Shown: piece by piece, positions 59,816 to 64,000 of the stretch
How the letters are laid out: every line of letters begins with the position of its first letter
Numbering within the stretch: position 1 is the stretch's first letter
Assembly (NCBI RefSeq): GCF_003939025.1
Contig: NZ_RQIH01000006.1
Coordinates: 308,823-372,822, forward strand
Reading direction: 5' to 3'
Source: Rhizobium sophoriradicis
Lineage (GTDB): Bacteria > Pseudomonadota > Alphaproteobacteria > Rhizobiales > Rhizobiaceae
Length of the DNA: 64,000 bases
Translations under genes and position numbers: made by a program
The notes under the pieces: model-generated
What the model was told of the DNA's origin: nothing
The model's database searches: none
The model's input: only the letters and a program-made list of their open reading frames with translations

Positions 59816-61429
59816 ATGAAGAAGCATCTCGCCCCAGCCGAAGCGGCCGCGCTCATCCCGGACGGCGCCGTCGTCACGGTATCGTCTTCGAGCGGTCTCG
59901 GTTGCCCGGACCTCATGCTGAAGGCGATTGGCGAGCGTTTCGAGACGACCGGCCACCCCCAAGGCATCACGACCCTGCATCCGATCGCTGCCGGCGATAT
60001 GAGCGGCATCAAGGGCGTCGATTACATCGCCAGGAAAGGCCTGCTCAAGTGCATCATCGGTGGCTCCTATCCATCCGGGCCGTCATCGTCCGAGCCGCCG
60101 CTGATCTGGCAGATGATCACCAACAACGAGATCCCGGCCTATAACATTCCCTCCGGCATTCTGTTCGACATCCATCGCGAAGCCGCCGCCAAGCGGCCGG
60201 GCGTTCTGACCAAGGTCGGCGTCGACACTTTCGTCGATCCTCGGCGTCAGGGCTGTGCGATGAATGAGCTGGCTTCGGAACAACAGGTGGTCAAGCGCGT
60301 CAGCTTCGAGGGCGACGACTGGCTGTTCTTCCCCTCGATCGTCCCTCAGGTCGCCATCATCCGTGCCACCACGGCCGATGAGCGCGGCAACCTGACATAC
60401 GAACATGAAGGCGCCTATCTCGGCGGCCTCGATCAGGCGCTTGCCGCGCGCAACAATGGCGGCATCGTCATCGCCCAGGTCAAGCGGATCACCAAGGAAG
60501 GCTCGCTGAAGCCGCATGACGTCCGGGTGCCGGGAATGCTGGTCGACTATATCGTCGTCGATCCCGATCAGAGGCAGACGACGCAGACGTTGTACGATCC
60601 GGCGATATCCGGTGAGATTTTCCGCCCGCTCGATAGCTTCAGCGTTCCGGAATTCAATGTTCAGAAGGTCATCGCGCGCCGCGTCGCCCAGGAACTGCAG
60701 GCGGGAAGCTGCGTTAATCTCGGCTTCGGCATCTCGGCCAACGTGCCGCGCATTCTGCTGGAAGAAGGGCTCCACGGCGCCGTCACCTGGGTGATCGAGC
60801 AAGGCGCGGTCGGTGGGGTGCCGCTACTCGACTTCGCCTTCGGCTGCGCCTCCAATGCCGACGCCTACATGCCGTCTCCCTATCAGTTCACCTATTTCCA
60901 GGGCGCGGGCTTCGACGCGTCGCTGCTGTCCTTCCTCGAGATCGGCAAGGACGGGTCGGTCAACGTTTCCAAGCTTTCCTTCCGGCCGCATGTGACGGCC
61001 GGCGCCGGCGGCTTCGTCGACATCACGGCGCGGGCAAAGAAGATCGTCTTCTCCGGGATGTTCAACGCCGGGGCGAAGCTTTCGATCGCCGGTGGGGCTC
61101 TCGTCATCGAGAGGGAAGGCAAACTGAAGAAACTGGTGAACGAGGTCGAACACGTCACCTTCAGCGGCAGGCGGGCGATCGAGCAGGGGCAGGAGATCAT
61201 CTATGTCACCGAGCGGTGCGTGATGAAGCTGACGCCTGAAGGCATCGTCCTCACCGAGATCGCGCCTGGCGTCGATCTTCAGTCTCAGATCCTCGATCAG
61301 TCTGAATTCCCGCTGATGGTCGCGCCCGACCTGAAGGTCATGGATGCGGCACTCTTCCGCGAAGCAGGCATCGGCTTGTCGCTTCCTGCCAAACGGGCAC
61401 GGACACTGGAGGGCGCCATCCATGGCTAG
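59816..61429 (+). CDS. acyl-CoA:acetate/3-ketoacid CoA-transferase
   Basis: 537 residues from MKKHLAPAEAAALIPDG; a GTG 9 nt upstream is an alternative. It is a fused alpha-beta CoA-transferase of the YdiF/propionate-CoA-transferase type. The catalytic Glu is E328 in VIEQGAVGGVP, and the N-terminal half has the CoA-site GGSYPSGPSSSEPP. It would move CoA between short acyl groups and acetate or a ketoacid. Its last 8 nt overlap the enoyl-CoA hydratase start. Confidence 0.9.
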   Translation: MKKHLAPAEAAALIPDGAVVTVSSSSGLGCPDLMLKAIGERFETTGHPQGITTLHPIAAGDMSGIKGVDYIARKGLLKCIIGGSYPSGPSSSEPPLIWQMITNNEIPAYNIPSGILFDIHREAAAKRPGVLTKVGVDTFVDPRRQGCAMNELASEQQVVKRVSFEGDDWLFFPSIVPQVAIIRATTADERGNLTYEHEGAYLGGLDQALAARNNGGIVIAQVKRITKEGSLKPHDVRVPGMLVDYIVVDPDQRQTTQTLYDPAISGEIFRPLDSFSVPEFNVQKVIARRVAQELQAGSCVNLGFGISANVPRILLEEGLHGAVTWVIEQGAVGGVPLLDFAFGCASNADAYMPSPYQFTYFQGAGFDASLLSFLEIGKDGSVNVSKLSFRPHVTAGAGGFVDITARAKKIVFSGMFNAGAKLSIAGGALVIEREGKLKKLVNEVEHVTFSGRRAIEQGQEIIYVTERCVMKLTPEGIVLTEIAPGVDLQSQILDQSEFPLMVAPDLKVMDAALFREAGIGLSLPAKRARTLEGAIHG

Positions 61430-62201
61430 CGGAACAGTCAGAATCGATATCGACGGACATGTCGCGACCTTGACGATTTCTCGTCCGGAGAAGTTGAACG
61501 CGCTCGATCTCGATATGCTGAAAGCCTTGGCCGAGGCGGCCGATGCGGTGGAGGCGGTCCCGGATGTGCGCGCTGCCGTTCTGACGGGTGAAGGAAAGGG
61601 CTTTTCGGCCGGAGGCGATATCAAAGCCTGGGGCGGAATGCTGCCGCAGGAGTTCGGCCATGCCTGGGTTCGGCACGGTCACCGTATCTTCGAAAGAATG
61701 GCGACGCTCCGGGTGCCGCTGGTCGCGGCGCTGAACGGCCACGCTCTCGGAGGCGGGCTCGAACTGGCGGGCGTTGCCGACATTCGCATCGCCGAGGAAC
61801 ACATCAAGATCGGCCTGCCGGAGACCGGGCTCGGAATGGTGCCGGGCTGGTCCGGCACCCAGCGTCTCGTACGCCGGTTCGGCGCCCAGGCCGTTCGCCG
61901 CATGGCCTTGGGTGGGGAGATCTTCACCGCCGAGGAGGCGCGCCTGCTCGGCATCGTCGACGCGGTTGTTTCGACAGGAAACTCGCTGACTGCCGCCCGG
62001 GACTATGCGCAGCGGATTGCCGCAAGGGGACCGGCAGCGGTCGAGATCGCCAAGCTGATGATCGCATCGGCGAACGGCGAAGACAACGGAACGGCGGTCG
62101 AAGCCCTGGGCTCGATCCTCGCGGCCAAGACCGGCGATCTGAAAGAGGGCGTCGCATCATTCAGCGAGAAGCGCCCGGCAACGTTCAAGGGAGAATGGTA
62201 A
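61422..62201 (+). CDS. enoyl-CoA hydratase/isomerase family protein
   Basis: 259 residues from MASGTVRIDIDG. Crotonase fold with the oxyanion segment GKGFSAGGDIKAW and both catalytic-type glutamates, E114 (GGGLELAG) and E134 (GLPETGLGM), so true hydratase activity is likely. The start overlaps the CoA-transferase stop by 8 nt and the stop overlaps the next start (TAATG), showing tight coupling. Substrate unknown. Confidence 0.9.
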   Translation: MASGTVRIDIDGHVATLTISRPEKLNALDLDMLKALAEAADAVEAVPDVRAAVLTGEGKGFSAGGDIKAWGGMLPQEFGHAWVRHGHRIFERMATLRVPLVAALNGHALGGGLELAGVADIRIAEEHIKIGLPETGLGMVPGWSGTQRLVRRFGAQAVRRMALGGEIFTAEEARLLGIVDAVVSTGNSLTAARDYAQRIAARGPAAVEIAKLMIASANGEDNGTAVEALGSILAAKTGDLKEGVASFSEKRPATFKGEW

Positions 62202-63721
62202 TGACGGTCCTCGTCAACCCGACTGCGCTCAGCGACCACAGGGCACGCGATTTCAAGATGCTGATCGACGGCAAATGGGAGGCGGGCGCCTCCGATCCGA
62301 TCGAGCGCGTCGCGCCAAGCCATGGTGTCGTGGTCAGTCGCTTCCCAGCCGGCAGCCGGACCGAAGCCGAGCGCGCCATCGCTGCCGCGCGCAAGGCCTT
62401 CGACGAGGGGCCGTGGCCGCGCATGACCGCGTCCGAACGGTCCGCCATCCTGCTCAGAGCGGCCGATCTGATCGCCGCGCGGGCGGAAGAACTGGCGTTT
62501 CTCGACGCCATCGAGGCGGGTAAGCCGATCACCCAGGTGCGGGGAGAAATTGCCGGCTCGGTCGACATCTGGCGTTATGCGGCGGCTCTGGCTCGCGATC
62601 TCCATGGTGAAAGCTACAACACGCTCGGCGACGGCACGCTCGGCGTCGTCCTGCGCGAAGCGATCGGCGTGGTGTCGATCATCACGCCGTGGAACTTTCC
62701 GTTCCTGATCGTCGGCCAGAAGCTGCCCTTCGCGCTCGCCGCAGGCTGCACCACCGTCGTCAAGCCCTCGGAGCTGACATCGGGATCGACGCTCGTGCTC
62801 GGCGAGATCCTGCAGCAGGCGGGCGTTCCCGATGGTGTCGTCAACATTGTCACCGGCACGGGACCTGAGGTCGGCGCGGTCATGACGTCCCATCCAGACG
62901 TCGACATGGTCTCCTTCACCGGCTCGACCGGTGTCGGTAAGCTGACGATGTCGAATGCGGCGCAGACGCTGAAGAAGGTCTCGCTGGAGCTCGGCGGCAA
63001 GAACCCGCAGATCGTCTTCCCGGATGCCGATCTCGATGCCTTCGTCGATGCGGCGGTCTTCGGCGCCTATTTCAATGCCGGCGAGTGCTGCAATGCCGGC
63101 TCGCGGTTGATCCTTCACAAGTCGATCGCTTCCGACGTCGTCAGGCGTGTCGCCGAACTGGCGAAGGGGGTACGGGTCGGCGATCCCCTTGATCCCTCGA
63201 CGCAGGTCGGCGCGATCATCACGCCGCAGCATCTGGAGAAGATCTCGGGCTATGTCGCCGGCGCCAGAAGCAGCGGCGCCCGCATCGCGCATGGCGGCGA
63301 GACGCTCGACCTCGGCATGGGTCAGTTCATGTCGCCGACGATCCTCGAAGCGGTCACCCCAGATATGGCGGTGGCGCGCGAGGAAGTGTTTGGTCCTGTT
63401 CTGTCGGTTCTGACGTTCGAAACAACAGCCGAAGCGGTGAGCATTGCCAATTCCATCGACTACGGCCTGTCGGCCGGTGTCTGGAGCCGCGATTTCGACA
63501 CCTGCCTGACGATCGGCCGGTCGGTGAGGGCAGGCACGGTGTGGATGAACACCTTCATGGACGGTGCCTCGGAGCTGCCCTTCGGCGGCTACAAGCAGAG
63601 CGGCCTCGGCCGCGAGCTCGGCCGCCATGCGGTCGAAGATTACACGGAGACCAAGACGCTCAACATGCACATCGGCAAGCGCACCAACTGGTGGATGCCG
63701 CAGACGGAAAAGCTGGTTTAG
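62201..63721 (+). CDS. aldehyde dehydrogenase family protein
   Basis: 506 residues from MTVLVNPTALSDHRARDF. ATG 62201 is preferred over ATG 62195 because GGGAG lies at proper distance. NAD(P)-dependent ALDH: ITPWNFPFL cofactor loop, E263 (SLELGGKNP), catalytic C297 (FNAGECCNAGSR), and GGYKQSGLGRELG near the end. It oxidises an unknown aldehyde to the acid, which could then be CoA-activated by the neighbouring transferase. Confidence 0.92.
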   Translation: MTVLVNPTALSDHRARDFKMLIDGKWEAGASDPIERVAPSHGVVVSRFPAGSRTEAERAIAAARKAFDEGPWPRMTASERSAILLRAADLIAARAEELAFLDAIEAGKPITQVRGEIAGSVDIWRYAAALARDLHGESYNTLGDGTLGVVLREAIGVVSIITPWNFPFLIVGQKLPFALAAGCTTVVKPSELTSGSTLVLGEILQQAGVPDGVVNIVTGTGPEVGAVMTSHPDVDMVSFTGSTGVGKLTMSNAAQTLKKVSLELGGKNPQIVFPDADLDAFVDAAVFGAYFNAGECCNAGSRLILHKSIASDVVRRVAELAKGVRVGDPLDPSTQVGAIITPQHLEKISGYVAGARSSGARIAHGGETLDLGMGQFMSPTILEAVTPDMAVAREEVFGPVLSVLTFETTAEAVSIANSIDYGLSAGVWSRDFDTCLTIGRSVRAGTVWMNTFMDGASELPFGGYKQSGLGRELGRHAVEDYTETKTLNMHIGKRTNWWMPQTEKLV

Positions 63722-63810
63722 CCGGCAAGCAAACTGCGCCCGAGGAGGGCGGGTGATCGGATGTGGGAATAGTCCCGCATCTTCTAAAGAGGGAACTGGG
63801 AGGTTCTTCG

Positions 63811-64000
63811 ATGAATAGGTTTCTGACCACGACTGCGGTGATCGCATTGGCTCTCGCCAGCGCTCATGTCTCCGCCCAGGCCGCCGACGTAAAGGAAGTG
63901 CAGATGCTGCACTGGTGGACATCAGGCGGCGAGGCGGCTGCCTTGAACGTGTTGAAGGAGGATCTGTCGAAGGAAGGTTTTGCCTGGAAGGACGTGCCGG
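63811..64000 (+). CDS. ABC transporter substrate-binding protein (partial, 3' end outside window)
   Basis: 63 codons visible. Signal peptide [20 protein letters not shown] ending AQAADV, then the mature start [19 protein letters not shown], typical of extracellular solute-binding proteins of the carbohydrate ABC importer family (CUT1 type). A GGGAACTGGGAGG ribosome-binding site precedes it. Its place after the CoA-transferase/ALDH genes suggests it imports the substrate of that operon. Confidence 0.8.
   Translation, partial: MNRFLTTTAVIALALASAHVSAQAADVKEVQMLHWWTSGGEAAALNVLKEDLSKEGFAWKDVP

Overview
The window looks like chromosome of a Rhizobiaceae alphaproteobacterium, most likely a Rhizobium of the leguminosarum/etli type. 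The basis is high GC, the gene order (rpsD and rpmJ missing from the alpha operon, adk after secY), an alphaproteobacterial L10 leader region, and a palindromic intergenic repeat near 47.3 kb that I remember as common in Rhizobium and Agrobacterium. The species is inferred; no 16S gene is present.

Layout. 0-6 kb: prfB with its programmed frameshift; a reverse-strand trio ending in NAD kinase; tRNA-Thr; a secreted Trp/Arg-rich protein; two tiny membrane-protein genes; an rlmB-type rRNA methylase. 6-42 kb: a nearly continuous forward-strand gene-expression supercluster: tRNA-Tyr, tRNA-Gly, tuf copy 1, tRNA-Trp, secE-nusG, rplKAJL, rpoBC, then the str (rpsL, rpsG, fusA, tuf copy 2), S10, spc and alpha operons through rplQ. 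The two tuf genes appear identical across the coding sequence and diverge immediately outside it. The cluster is punctuated by strong intercistronic hairpins, several followed by short T runs, so it is probably read as several overlapping transcripts with attenuation or processing points.

42-58.5 kb: mixed accessory and housekeeping genes: a DUF2809 membrane protein, the MsrPQ periplasmic methionine sulfoxide reductase pair, ilvD, an LprI-like secreted protein with a DUF1232 membrane protein, a periplasmic HtrA protease overlapping rarA, two secreted alpha/beta hydrolases with suspicious active-site substitutions, an SDR divergent from a LysR regulator, a nucleoside 2-deoxyribosyltransferase-like protein, an AhpD/CMD-type protein, and a PAS-PAS histidine kinase. 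The kinase and the small gene upstream of it carry single-base indels that break otherwise good proteins.

58.5-64 kb: a LacI-family regulator with a perfect 14-bp operator inside its own promoter spacer, followed by a CoA-transferase, an enoyl-CoA hydratase, an aldehyde dehydrogenase and the start of an ABC-transporter binding protein. This looks like an inducible uptake-and-catabolism operon whose substrate I cannot name; it is the best candidate here for undescribed biology. Most of the rest is highly conserved, and I see no phage, IS element, CRISPR array or defence island.
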